47,392 nt of DNA from CBFDBT01 sp965603115 (GTDB taxonomy: Bacteria; Pseudomonadota; Alphaproteobacteria; Sphingomonadales; Kordiimonadaceae): positions 1 through 47,392 of the forward strand of contig CBFDBT010000001.1 of NCBI GenBank assembly GCA_965603115.1, read 5' to 3'. Below the pieces are notes generated by a model. That model searched no databases, was not told the origin of the DNA, and saw only the letters and a program-made list of their open reading frames with translations. Below, one piece after another: positions 1 through 8,534 of this stretch (positions are counted from its first letter, which is position 1; the number at the start of each line of letters is the position of its first letter). The translations under genes were made by a program, and so were the position numbers.

Positions 1-575
1 GCATCCGCCAATTCTTGTGGTGTAACGCTTGCCGGAAACATATAAATACGCCGCGCCGTGCCATCAAGCAGGAAAAGAAGCGACATATGGTCCATCAGAT
101 AACTATCTGACGTATCATTAACGTCCGATTTTTTATAATAAATTTGATAGGTTTTGGCCATCTCTGCTATTTCTTGCTCTGAGCCTGTCAGGCCAATAAA
201 TTTTGGGTGAAAAAGGCTGAGATATTCTTTCAATTGTTTCGGCGTATCTCGCTGGGGGTCAATAGAGATAAACAATGGCTGCAGATTTTCTATAGAGCGG
301 TCTTGTTTTTCAAGCGTTTCAAGTGCGAGCGTTACTTTGCTTAGCTCGGTTGGGCAAACATCGGGACAAAAACTATAGCCGAAGAAAATGAGCATATATT
401 TACCCGCAAACTCTTCATGCGTAACCCGCTCTCCATTGTGGTTTATCAAACTGAATGGGCGGACTTCATCAGCGATCTTGGCAGCTGGATTACTTTCAGG
501 GTTAAACCGACTATATACTACGAAAATGGCAAGCACTACAATCAGGCTCCAAGTTATAATACGGATTTGGCGCAT
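1..575 (-). CDS. senC: SCO1/SenC/PrrC copper chaperone (3' end outside window)
   Basis: This is a SCO1/SenC-family membrane-anchored copper chaperone for cytochrome oxidase Cu(A) assembly or redox signalling. I translated it from the start at 575, and it runs off the left edge after about 191 residues. An N-terminal hydrophobic segment (residues about 5-21) anchors a thioredoxin-fold domain. The Cu-binding CxxxC motif (FCPDVCP) has Cys70 and Cys74, and the distal ligand is His163 in a DHMS context. All three copper ligands are therefore intact. It points away from the ankyrin-CobD-regB-regA genes. SenC/PrrC is classically encoded with regB/regA in purple alphaproteobacteria, so the neighbourhood supports the call. 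Only the last few residues are missing, judging from usual family length. Confidence 0.93.
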   Translation of the reverse strand, partial: MRQIRIITWSLIVVLAIFVVYSRFNPESNPAAKIADEVRPFSLINHNGERVTHEEFAGKYMLIFFGYSFCPDVCPTELSKVTLALETLEKQDRSIENLQPLFISIDPQRDTPKQLKEYLSLFHPKFIGLTGSEQEIAEMAKTYQIYYKKSDVNDTSDSYLMDHMSLLFLLDGTARRIYMFPASVTPQELAD

Positions 576-773
576 TTTACATTCTTCCTTCTTTAATGTT
601 TTAAAAGCCTATATGTTCATTTGAGATACATGTAAACAAAACTAGACTAAATTTTGGTATCGTCTCACCCTTGACGGATCAATAAGTTCGGTTCACAAAG
701 TATACATATAGCATTTTAGCATTAAGAGCAGCATGAAACTGCATTAAAACAATTTGATAAGGATTATAATACC

Positions 774-1340
774 ATGATAGCCCGTTTGATGTTCGCCGTT
801 GGTTTTCTACTGGTTTCTAGTATAGCAAGCGCGCCAGTGTTGGCACAGTTTTCTCCACAATATGATCTGATCAAGGCCGCAGATAAAAATGATGCCGCAG
901 AGCTACAAAACCTCTTGAAAAAAGGGATCTCGGCCAATACGCGCCGTCGCATAGACGGCTATCCTGTTTTGCTAATTGCCGCCAACAAACGCTACACTCA
1001 AATTGTAACTCTCCTTCTCGAGAACGGCGGCGACCCTAACATCCAATCCCGGGAAAGAGGCGTGTCCGCACTTATGGGACGCGCCGAATCCGGTGACACC
1101 AATATGATGCGCCTACTTCTTGATCATAATGCTGATGTAAACCTACGCGATAAGAGTGGAGAATCTGCCCTTTTAAAGGCTGTTCGCAGTCGCAAATCTA
1201 GGGCCGCCAAAATACTATTAGAAGCGGGGGCTAACCCAAACTTTGGAGATGCTACAGGAAATACTGCCCTCAGCTACGCCAAGCAAAGTCGCTCTAAGCG
1301 CATGATAAAAATGTTAGAAGAAGCCGGCGCTACAGAATAA
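774..1340 (+). CDS. Exported ankyrin-repeat protein
   Basis: This is a 188-residue protein with a clear Sec signal peptide (hydrophobic residues about 5-22, probable cleavage after VLA near residue 24). Four to five ankyrin repeats follow, visible as ALLKAV and LLLENGGDPN type units spaced about 33 residues apart. It is therefore a periplasmic protein-protein interaction module with no catalytic motif. The start is the ATG at 774. It ends 24 bp before the TTG start of the CobD-like gene and probably opens the operon that continues to regB. Its partner cannot be deduced; being beside a redox-sensing kinase is suggestive only. Confidence 0.85.
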   Translation: MIARLMFAVGFLLVSSIASAPVLAQFSPQYDLIKAADKNDAAELQNLLKKGISANTRRRIDGYPVLLIAANKRYTQIVTLLLENGGDPNIQSRERGVSALMGRAESGDTNMMRLLLDHNADVNLRDKSGESALLKAVRSRKSRAAKILLEAGANPNFGDATGNTALSYAKQSRSKRMIKMLEEAGATE

Positions 1341-1364
1341 TCAAACAATGAGGGCAGGATACTA

Positions 1365-2303
1365 TTGACTTTCTCCATTGAATTAACCGCCTTGGCTCTA
1401 ATAGCCATGCTTGTAGATGCTGCTTTTGGTGGTGTAAGACTGCTTGGGCGATTCCCGGGGCCTGATCGTTTGTTTTATGGTGTCAGTGATGCGCTATGTA
1501 ATCGCCTCGACCACGCAAACCGCAGTGATCGTGACCTGATGTTGCGCGGGCTGGCAGTGATAGTGATCGCCTTACTCATCCTTTGGCCACTGGGGTTTTT
1601 TCTCACAGACTTAATCCTCAGCAGCAAAGTAGGCGCAGGCTTTGGTGTTATTCTGCTGATTATGATCATGGGCCAAAGGTCTGCTATTGATACCGCTTTA
1701 GAGCTCGTAACCGTGCTTAGTGATGTTGACAGCCGGCAAGACCAATCACGATTTGGCGTGGCAAGATGGGGCATTGAGCGTCTCGTTCTACGACTGTGTG
1801 ATGGCATGATTGTCAATGTGGTTATTCTTTTTTTCACAGGGTTAGGTGGTCTGTTTTTTTATAGACTACTTACCATGCTTTTATCGGTTGGGGCGCCACG
1901 GGGCATATTAAAACCCGCGAGCCCATTTTATCGCATACCCCTGTTGCTATACGAGGGAATGACTATCATTCCTGCAGCACTCGCTACGTTGCTCATATCT
2001 ATTGCCACTTTATTTGTTCCCGACGCCAAAATCCACATTCTGGCCATTGTAGAAGATGATGTTCCCGGCGCGATTATTGGTCGCAAATTGCCCTTGCTGT
2101 CCATGGCGTACGCTCTGCAGTTTACTTTTCGCGAGGATCCTAATGAGGTTGGTGAAAAACCGCTTTGGGTGGGGCCTAAAGCAGGGCGTAGCCAGCTTGA
2201 AGCTCAAGATTTAAGAAATGCGCTTTATCTAATTATCGCCAGCTGGGCTGTTACCCTTTTAATGATGGGCTTGATGGCTTTTCCTATGATCTATAAGATA
2301 TAA
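1365..2303 (+). CDS. CobD/CbiB-like integral membrane protein
   Basis: This 312-residue polytopic membrane protein resembles the CobD/CbiB family (adenosylcobinamide-phosphate synthase, which attaches the aminopropanol arm in cobalamin synthesis). The family look is in the N-terminal segment with a conserved GGxxLLGRFPGPDR-like stretch, several membrane helices and the PASPFYR region. The start is TTG at 1365, preceded by AGGGCAGG at about 1351-1358. No other cobalamin genes are nearby, and such stand-alone copies beside regB may have a different role, so I give no gene symbol. It is followed 19 bp later by regB and is probably co-transcribed. The family call is fairly sure; the reaction is not. 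Confidence 0.62.
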   Translation: MTFSIELTALALIAMLVDAAFGGVRLLGRFPGPDRLFYGVSDALCNRLDHANRSDRDLMLRGLAVIVIALLILWPLGFFLTDLILSSKVGAGFGVILLIMIMGQRSAIDTALELVTVLSDVDSRQDQSRFGVARWGIERLVLRLCDGMIVNVVILFFTGLGGLFFYRLLTMLLSVGAPRGILKPASPFYRIPLLLYEGMTIIPAALATLLISIATLFVPDAKIHILAIVEDDVPGAIIGRKLPLLSMAYALQFTFREDPNEVGEKPLWVGPKAGRSQLEAQDLRNALYLIIASWAVTLLMMGLMAFPMIYKI

Positions 2304-2322
2304 CCAAGGAAAACGATCTGCC

Positions 2323-3630
2323 ATGAGAGAAAAATCTTCAATTATTAACGACGGCATTCCTGAAGGCGGGGTGCGATTAAACACGCTTACCCTCATCCGC
2401 TGGATTGCAGTTTTGGGACAAACAGTCGCAATTTTATTCGTCCATTTTTATTTGGGGTATAACACCAATTTACATTTAACTTTATCCGTTATCGCCATTT
2501 CGGCTGGCTTTAATATAGTCCAACACTTTAAAAGTAGCCCTAACACCCGACTGTCCGAAAGTGACGCTGGGGTGCAAATATTCTTTGACCAAATTCAACT
2601 TGGTGTGTTGCTCTTTCTCACTGGCGGTTTAATGAATCCTTTTGTTGTTTTATTATTAGTGCCACCGAGCGTATCAGCAGCATTACTTATCGAACGTAAA
2701 ACATACCAGTTGCTCGGTGTCTCTCTTTTAATACTTGTCTGTGAAGTTATCACTCCCTATCAGCTACCCTGGGATGGTATCCCGCCAACACTACCCAATA
2801 CTATGGTGCAAGGAATGGCACTTGCTATCGGGTTTACTATGGTTTTCACCACTCTTTATATGGCGCGCGTGGCAAAAGAAATGCGCCGACAAGAACAAGC
2901 TTTGATGGCAACAAAAATCGCTCTAAAAAATGAGCAAAAACTCTCTGCCCTTGGTGCCATGGCCGCTGCAACAGCCCATGAGTTAGGCACACCGCTTGGT
3001 ACAATCTTGCTGATCACCAGTGAAATGATCAAAGAATGTGATGAAAAAACTAGCCTATTTGATGACCTAAGTGACCTCAATGCAGAAGCCAAGCGATGTC
3101 GATCAATTCTCTCGTCCCTATCTAAAGGAGATGATTCTGAACAAGACCATTTTGCTTGGCATACTCTTGAGACCTTTGTCCGGGAAGCCGCTAGCCCCCA
3201 TGAAAACAGGGGTGTTACTTTTACCTATTCGCGGCCTGATGGAGCCCAGCCTCTCCTAAAGCGAAGCCCGGAAGGCATCAAAGCCCTGCGTAATATTATG
3301 GAAAATGCAGCGGGTTTTGCTAGCAGTACTGTATTGGTAAGCCTTATATGGGATGATAATATTATATCCATCAAAATAGCCGATAATGGCCCTGGCTTTT
3401 CACCCTCAATTCTCAAAAAACTTGGAACGCCTTATGTTACTACCCGCAAACCTGTTCCCGGACAAGATGGCGGTATGGGCCTTGGACTCTTTATCTCTAA
3501 AACGCTCATTGAACAGACCGGCGGAGCAATCAGTTTTAACAATTCCCCAAAAGGGGGAGCGGAAGTTTTGGTAACATGGCAAAGATCTGAACTAGAAAAG
3601 GCTGACAATAGTGTCTGGAATAGTCCATAA
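2323..3630 (+). CDS. regB: Redox-sensing histidine kinase RegB/PrrB/ActS
   Basis: This 435-residue inner-membrane kinase belongs to the RegB/PrrB/ActS family, which senses redox state through a cysteine and the quinone pool and controls respiration genes. About six hydrophobic segments occupy residues 25-185. The ubiquinone-associated GGLMNPF heptad lies in the loop after the third helix. The H-box AHELGTPLGT carries the phosphorylated His219. The redox-active cysteine sits in RCRSIL at Cys259. The 40-residue His-Cys spacing equals that of His225 and Cys265 in Rhodobacter capsulatus RegB. N- and G-boxes (NGPGF, GMGLGLFISK) are intact. Its regulator RegA follows 72 bp downstream. Confidence 0.95.
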   Translation: MREKSSIINDGIPEGGVRLNTLTLIRWIAVLGQTVAILFVHFYLGYNTNLHLTLSVIAISAGFNIVQHFKSSPNTRLSESDAGVQIFFDQIQLGVLLFLTGGLMNPFVVLLLVPPSVSAALLIERKTYQLLGVSLLILVCEVITPYQLPWDGIPPTLPNTMVQGMALAIGFTMVFTTLYMARVAKEMRRQEQALMATKIALKNEQKLSALGAMAAATAHELGTPLGTILLITSEMIKECDEKTSLFDDLSDLNAEAKRCRSILSSLSKGDDSEQDHFAWHTLETFVREAASPHENRGVTFTYSRPDGAQPLLKRSPEGIKALRNIMENAAGFASSTVLVSLIWDDNIISIKIADNGPGFSPSILKKLGTPYVTTRKPVPGQDGGMGLGLFISKTLIEQTGGAISFNNSPKGGAEVLVTWQRSELEKADNSVWNSP

Positions 3631-3702
3631 TAACACCAAGACAACATTTAAGTAGTATTCAACAACAAAGACCAAACCAAAAGACCAGCGAAGGCGGCAA
3701 AA

Positions 3703-4251
3703 ATGACCGAAGAAATACCAGAAAGTTATCAGGGAAAACTGCTAATCATTGAAGATGATAATGTCTATAGAAATAGACTGGCCCGCACCTTTGAGCGAAG
3801 AGGCTTTGATGTTTTGCAAGCCGATTGTATAGCCGATGGCAGACGCGTTGCCAGTGAACATAAACCTGATTTTGCCATTGTTGATATGCGCCTTGGAGAT
3901 GGTAACGGCCTTGACTTGGTGCCAGAGCTTCATGACACCAACAAAGACATGCGTGTTATTATTCTGACTGGGTTTGGTAATATTGCCAGTGCCGTAGCGG
4001 CCATCAAGAGTGGGGCTGTTGACTATATTGCTAAACCTGCTGAAGCTGATGAAATTGAAGCTGCTCTTTTGGTTCCTCATGGGAAGCGACCACCTGCCCC
4101 TGAAAACCCCATGTCTGCAGACAGGGTGCGATGGGAACATATCCAGCGTATTTATGAACTTTGTGATAGAAATGTATCTGAAACAGCCCGACGTCTAAAC
4201 ATGCATCGCAGAACCTTACAGCGCATTCTTGCAAAACGGTCTCCACAATAG
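3703..4251 (+). CDS. regA: Response regulator RegA/PrrA/ActR
   Basis: This 182-residue regulator is the partner of RegB. The receiver domain covers residues about 10-125, with phospho-acceptor Asp61 in AIVDMRLGDG and a conserved Lys near the end (IAKP). A short proline-containing linker leads to a C-terminal Fis-type helix-turn-helix (SETARRLNMHRRTLQRIL). RegA of this type binds GC-rich sites and controls oxidases, fixation and photosynthesis genes in relatives; the regulon here is unknown. The stop at 4249-4251 lies only three bases from the stop of the convergent degenerate EAL gene, so transcripts of the two genes probably overlap at their 3' ends. Confidence 0.95.
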   Translation: MTEEIPESYQGKLLIIEDDNVYRNRLARTFERRGFDVLQADCIADGRRVASEHKPDFAIVDMRLGDGNGLDLVPELHDTNKDMRVIILTGFGNIASAVAAIKSGAVDYIAKPAEADEIEAALLVPHGKRPPAPENPMSADRVRWEHIQRIYELCDRNVSETARRLNMHRRTLQRILAKRSPQ

Positions 4252-4254
4252 CCC

Positions 4255-5565
4255 TTAAGGCTTATAGCCGTCCACAGCGGAACCCATAAACAATGTCGCG
4301 CCTTGTTCGCGCATAGTCGTGATCGCCTCGTAACTGTTACAGTCCGACACAATCACCCGCGGCAATCCTATGCGATAAAGCGTGTTCCTAAATATTTCAC
4401 TATTAATTTCATCTAGCCATTTTGTTACAGATGGGCGCCATTTTACTTTAAAAAAATCAACATCAAGCAATGATGGATCAAGAATAGAAAGTGCGTAAGG
4501 GTCAATGTGACCAATAGCCAATTTGTAGTCAGCCAATCTGGCCCGAGTCTGAGCAGCCTCAAATCTGCCTGGATCTGCTAAAATGTCCATAAGCGATATT
4601 TCTATAACGACCGCAGATTTATCTATATTTTTATGGCTTTGCTCAAACGCAGCAAAATGAGGCCCAAGAATTGTGTTAGTCGTTAAAGGTAATATAGAAG
4701 CCAGGCTTTTTTTATTTTGTAATTCAGGGTTATTCAATATCATTCTATTAGAGATTATATCGTCCAAATACCCCCTCAACCAAACATTAGAATCCAAATC
4801 TACTTCTTGAATTAACTGACTGACAACCTCGTCAGCCTTGATTGACCGTTCAATCATTGCAACTGTAGGCTTGCCCTTTCCTACGATCGCTATGATATTT
4901 TGAGGGCGCACATAAGCGCTGATATCCATCCCAGAGATAAATTTTTCTAGCTTTGAGATAGTTTCTAAATCAAGGGGTACTTTAGGCACTTCAATATTAG
5001 CGTCGGTGCGCTCTATTTTAACAGCTGTAACCTTCTTTTTAGGTTTTTCCATAGAAGAATAGATATCATCCGCCATATTGCTTTTAAAGGCCTCATGCTT
5101 GGGCGCGGGCTCAATGATAATAGTCTCGGTGAGTCTTCTACCCGCCTTTTCTGCCTGTAGCATCCTTTTAATATCTTCAACAAATCCGCTAAACTCTCCT
5201 ACTAGGTCATAGCAAACTGTAAAGTTGTCAGACTTTCCTTGAATAGGGTCAAGAGAGAGAATTAATGGATCGTCTTTAAAAATCTTTCTGATTTTAACCA
5301 AAACAGGCTCGATGTCGTCAAGGCTAGCGCCATTGCTTACAAAAATAAAATCATTGTTTGAGAGAGAAAAATTACGACTACCTGGAAATTTATCAACAAC
5401 AGATTTAATTAAAACTGCGGCCTCGCGGCGAAAGGCCGCTTCCTGATGGTGCCTTTCTAGGCGAGATACATGGACATGAACAGCACGCCTACCCTTGGTA
5501 TGCCGCTTAAGCTCCATAACAAAATCTTTTAAGTGCCCAAGTTGGGATGTTGCGAACCCGCTCAT
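4255..5565 (-). CDS. Degenerate GGDEF/EAL-like protein
   Basis: This is a 436-residue protein without signal peptide or membrane segments. The C-terminal half (about 200-436) follows the EAL phosphodiesterase fold: VVIEISLMDIL stands at the usual LEITE position, KVKW at the KID lysine, and VIVSDCNSYEAITTMREQG at the EGVE-to-QGY segment. Key catalytic residues are missing: the DDFG motif is replaced by GHIDPY and the EGVE glutamate by SDCN. The N-terminal 130 residues look like a worn GGDEF-type domain (FSLSNNDFIFVSNG) without GGDEF. A basic, charged linker (about 150-195) joins the two. I infer a catalytically dead sensor or scaffold, possibly tied to c-di-GMP. This rests on reading only, with no profile search. 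Confidence 0.6.
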   Translation of the reverse strand: MSGFATSQLGHLKDFVMELKRHTKGRRAVHVHVSRLERHHQEAAFRREAAVLIKSVVDKFPGSRNFSLSNNDFIFVSNGASLDDIEPVLVKIRKIFKDDPLILSLDPIQGKSDNFTVCYDLVGEFSGFVEDIKRMLQAEKAGRRLTETIIIEPAPKHEAFKSNMADDIYSSMEKPKKKVTAVKIERTDANIEVPKVPLDLETISKLEKFISGMDISAYVRPQNIIAIVGKGKPTVAMIERSIKADEVVSQLIQEVDLDSNVWLRGYLDDIISNRMILNNPELQNKKSLASILPLTTNTILGPHFAAFEQSHKNIDKSAVVIEISLMDILADPGRFEAAQTRARLADYKLAIGHIDPYALSILDPSLLDVDFFKVKWRPSVTKWLDEINSEIFRNTLYRIGLPRVIVSDCNSYEAITTMREQGATLFMGSAVDGYKP

Positions 5566-5870
5566 ATTTTTCTTACTGCAATAGATTTAATTTTAAGACC
5601 ATACCACAAACTCTAATAAACAACATTAAAGTATAAAAATTTAATAAAACTTAAAAAGTAAAATGTCCATATTTATAAAAGACGCTACATACTCCATAAA
5701 CTCAGAAAATATTATCTTTGTGGGTTCTTATAATTTAATCAGACTAAAAATTGATTAAAATATCCTAATTTTTGTGAAAATTATAATTTTATCTCCACAC
5801 ATGCGTCTAAAAGCTTGCCGCACAGCCCTAAATTCGGTTAAATCCTTATGCAAATTAAAAGGAGCTTCAC
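5566..5870. other. AT-rich intergenic region, 305 bp, no gene seen
   Basis: This region separates two divergent genes and is extremely AT-rich. I find no convincing ORF or tRNA. It holds a short inverted repeat TTAATC/GATTAA (5735-5740 and 5753-5758, 12-bp loop) and a possible promoter for the DUF3126 gene (listed separately). Confidence 0.6.
5815..5843 (+). promoter_or_regulatory. Possible sigma-70 promoter of DUF3126 gene
   Basis: TTGCCG (5815-5820) and TTAAAT (5838-5843) are separated by 17 bp, about 28 bp before the GTG start at 5871. An AAAGGAG ribosome site lies between. The -10 box is only a partial match. Confidence 0.35.
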
Positions 5871-6086
5871 GTGAATACAAAAGAAATAATGCAATTGCAA
5901 ACTCATCTGCGAACAACATTTGATAATGACTCGGTAAATATTATGAAGCGAAAAGGCCAAGATGATTCCGTAGAGGTTAATCTCGGTGATGAATTTATCG
6001 GCATTATCTATAAAGATATTGATGAAGGTGAAACTTCATATCAATTCCACATGGCTATTATTGAAGAAGACTTGCCTGAGTTTTAA
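5871..6086 (+). CDS. DUF3126 family small protein
   Basis: This is a 71-residue acidic protein. It matches the DUF3126 family, common in alphaproteobacteria, by its pattern of an N-terminal helix, a DDSVEVNLGDEFIG core, a YKDIDEGETSYQFHMAI strand and an acidic end. The start is GTG at 5871 with an AAAGGAG ribosome-binding site seven bases upstream. No catalytic motif or membrane segment is present, and the function is not known for the family. It stands alone between the AT-rich region and the DPP-IV gene on the same strand; a 72-bp gap makes co-transcription possible. Confidence 0.85.
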   Translation: MNTKEIMQLQTHLRTTFDNDSVNIMKRKGQDDSVEVNLGDEFIGIIYKDIDEGETSYQFHMAIIEEDLPEF

Positions 6087-6158
6087 GTCTAAGTACAAAT
6101 TGATGCCTTTATCCTCACTTTAGGTGGCCTGTTATTATAATATAGTTCGGAGTAAATC

Positions 6159-8468
6159 ATGTCGTATTGTTGGTCTTTCAAAAGCTTTGCACCTCTTTTC
6201 ATTGGAGCCTGCCTTTTAACAGCAAGCTGTGATGCGCCACAATCGCAAAGCAGTGCCAAACTAACGGATACTCAAGCCGTTACTCTCGAACGAATATATA
6301 ACTCTGAAGACTTTGAAAGTGAATGGTTTGGCGGCACCCGTTGGCTACAAGATGGTTCAGGATATACACGTATTGAAAAGTCTGAAGCTATTGAAGATGG
6401 CAGAGATATCATACGATATACCCCTGAAACTGGTGAAAAAGAGATCCTCATCTCAGCCTCACAGCTCATACCAGAGGGGCGTACTACACCCCTTGATATC
6501 AGCGGGTTTTCGTGGTCAGAGGATGGAAAACTAGCTCTTATTTACACAAACACCAAGCGTGTTTGGCGTCGCAATACTCAAGGCGACTATTGGATACTTA
6601 CCCCAAAAGATGGCAAACTCCATCAGGTTGGCAAAGACTTTCCTGCCTCCTCTTTGATGTTTGCTAAATTCTCCCCTGACGGAAAACATATAGCTTATGT
6701 TCAAAAAACTGGTGAAAAAATACATAATCTTTTTGTCGAGCCCACTATCGGTGGCAAGGCTAAAGCGCTAACATCTGATGGGTCTAAGACTATCATCAAT
6801 GGAACCTTTGATTGGGTTTATGAGGAAGAGTTTGGTTTGCGCGATGGGTTTCGCTGGTCGCCCGACAGTCAAAAAATAGCCTACTGGCAACTTGACGCAG
6901 CCGGTGTAAAAGATTTTACCCTGATTAATAATACCGATGCACTCTATCCAACGCTTAAAACTTTTAGCTATCCCAAAGTAGGTGAGCAAAATTCTGCTGC
7001 TCGTGTTGGTGTGGTTAATATCTCCGGTGGGGCAACGACTTGGATGCGCGTGGATAGCGATCCTCGTATGAATTATATAGCCCATATGGAATGGGCCGCT
7101 AACTCAGACGAAATAGTGATGCAGCAACTAAATCGTCGCCAAAATACCAACACTATGGTTATAGCGAGTGTAGCGGGTGGCTCTGTGGAGACGGTCTATA
7201 CAGACCATGACGATGCTTGGCTCAATGTGGTGAATGACTTTCAGTGGCTTGACAGCGGAAGTGCGTTTTTATGGGTTAGCGAGCAAGGCGGATGGCGGCA
7301 AATTTACCGTATTAGCCGAGATGGTCAAAGCATAACCAATCTCACGCCTGGCGCCTATGATGTTGTGCGCATTGTACGTGTTGATGAAACTGGCGGTTAT
7401 ATTTACTTCAATGCCTCTCCCAATGACCCTCAGCGTATGTATTTATACCGCGTGGCCCTTGATGGGTCGTCTACTGCTCCCGAGCGATTAACCCCCAAAG
7501 AACAAGTTGGCTCCCATAGCTATACGATCAGCCACGACGGCAAATGGGCTTTCCACAATTGGTCTAACCGCGACATGCCGCAAAAGACCGAGCTCATCAG
7601 TTTGCCGGACCATACACAGATCACCGGTCTTGTTGAAAATAGCAAACTGCAAGAAACCTATAACACTCTAGCAAAAGGTAAGAGCGAATTTTTCAAAGTG
7701 GATAATGGAAGTGGCGTTACCTTAGAGGGCTACATGCGCCTTCCACCCAATTTTAATGCAAATAAAAAATACCCTGTGATTGTTTTTGTCTACGGCGAAC
7801 CCGCTGGCAGCACGGCCTCTGATCGCTTCGAGGCAAGGAATATGTGGGCGATTATGATGGCCCAAAAGGGGTATATATACGTCACCATCGATAATCAGGG
7901 ACAGCCCGTACCTAAAGGGCGAAACTGGCGTAAATCCATCTACCGCACCCTTGGCCTGACCAATGTTGACGATCAAGCGGGTGCTATGAAAAACTTACTT
8001 GCTGAGCGGCCTTATATGGACGCCGAGCGCGTCGGCATCTGGGGACACTCGGGCGGCGGCACATCAACCCTGCACGCCATGTTCCGTCATGGAGATGTCT
8101 ATAGTGTTGGAGTATCGCGTGCGCCTGTGCCAGATCTGCGCCTATACGATAGCATATATCAGGAGCGATATTCTGGCGTTCTGCCCGATGATGCTGACCT
8201 GTATGAAAAGGCGGTTGCCATCAATTACGCGCATCAGCTTAAAGGCAAACTGCTACTTATCCACGGCACTGGGGATGATAATGTTCATTATCAGGGCTCA
8301 GAGCGCCTGATAAATAAACTGGTTGAAAACAATATTCCCTTTGACTTTATGTCTTATCCAAACCGCACCCACGGCATTAGAGAAGGGACAAACACCGAAA
8401 AGCATATGGTCACCATGCAGACCAACTATTTCCTCACGCACCTACCAGTCGGGCCGCGCGATAGGTAG
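6159..8468 (+). CDS. Dipeptidyl peptidase IV (S9B) lipoprotein
   Basis: This 769-residue serine exopeptidase releases Xaa-Pro dipeptides from peptide N-termini. The N-terminus has a lipoprotein signal with lipobox LTASC, so it is likely membrane-anchored in the periplasm. An eight-bladed propeller (about 50-500) carries DWVYEEEFGLRDGF, which includes the double-glutamate motif that binds the substrate amino terminus. The alpha/beta-hydrolase domain has nucleophile Ser631 in GHSGGG, Asp706 in GTGDDNVH and His738 in NRTHG, nearly the numbering of human DPP4 (630/708/740). The usual GWSYGG nucleophile elbow reads GHSGGG. It is a single-gene unit followed by a hairpin terminator. Confidence 0.93.
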   Translation: MSYCWSFKSFAPLFIGACLLTASCDAPQSQSSAKLTDTQAVTLERIYNSEDFESEWFGGTRWLQDGSGYTRIEKSEAIEDGRDIIRYTPETGEKEILISASQLIPEGRTTPLDISGFSWSEDGKLALIYTNTKRVWRRNTQGDYWILTPKDGKLHQVGKDFPASSLMFAKFSPDGKHIAYVQKTGEKIHNLFVEPTIGGKAKALTSDGSKTIINGTFDWVYEEEFGLRDGFRWSPDSQKIAYWQLDAAGVKDFTLINNTDALYPTLKTFSYPKVGEQNSAARVGVVNISGGATTWMRVDSDPRMNYIAHMEWAANSDEIVMQQLNRRQNTNTMVIASVAGGSVETVYTDHDDAWLNVVNDFQWLDSGSAFLWVSEQGGWRQIYRISRDGQSITNLTPGAYDVVRIVRVDETGGYIYFNASPNDPQRMYLYRVALDGSSTAPERLTPKEQVGSHSYTISHDGKWAFHNWSNRDMPQKTELISLPDHTQITGLVENSKLQETYNTLAKGKSEFFKVDNGSGVTLEGYMRLPPNFNANKKYPVIVFVYGEPAGSTASDRFEARNMWAIMMAQKGYIYVTIDNQGQPVPKGRNWRKSIYRTLGLTNVDDQAGAMKNLLAERPYMDAERVGIWGHSGGGTSTLHAMFRHGDVYSVGVSRAPVPDLRLYDSIYQERYSGVLPDDADLYEKAVAINYAHQLKGKLLLIHGTGDDNVHYQGSERLINKLVENNIPFDFMSYPNRTHGIREGTNTEKHMVTMQTNYFLTHLPVGPRDR

Positions 8469-8496
8469 CTGCTAGTTTTATACAATAGCCAAATAT

Positions 8497-8531
8497 ATAA
8501 GCCCTGTTTTCATTTCGATTGCAGGGTTTAT
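8497..8531. terminator. Bidirectional hairpin terminator
   Basis: ATAAGCCCTG (8497-8506) pairs with CAGGGTTTAT (8522-8531), with one G-T wobble and a 15-base loop. It lies between the convergent DPP-IV and COG4299 genes with T/A tracts on both sides. Confidence 0.6.
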
Positions 8532-8534
8532 ATT

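Noticed and set aside
388..624. A 78-codon plus-strand ORF at the left end
   Set aside because: It is antisense to senC and has no good ribosome site; the SCO1 motifs on the other strand decide the matter.
671..712. TTGACG and TATACAT as a promoter for the ankyrin gene
   Set aside because: The spacing is about 24 bp, too long for sigma-70, and no other pairing fits.
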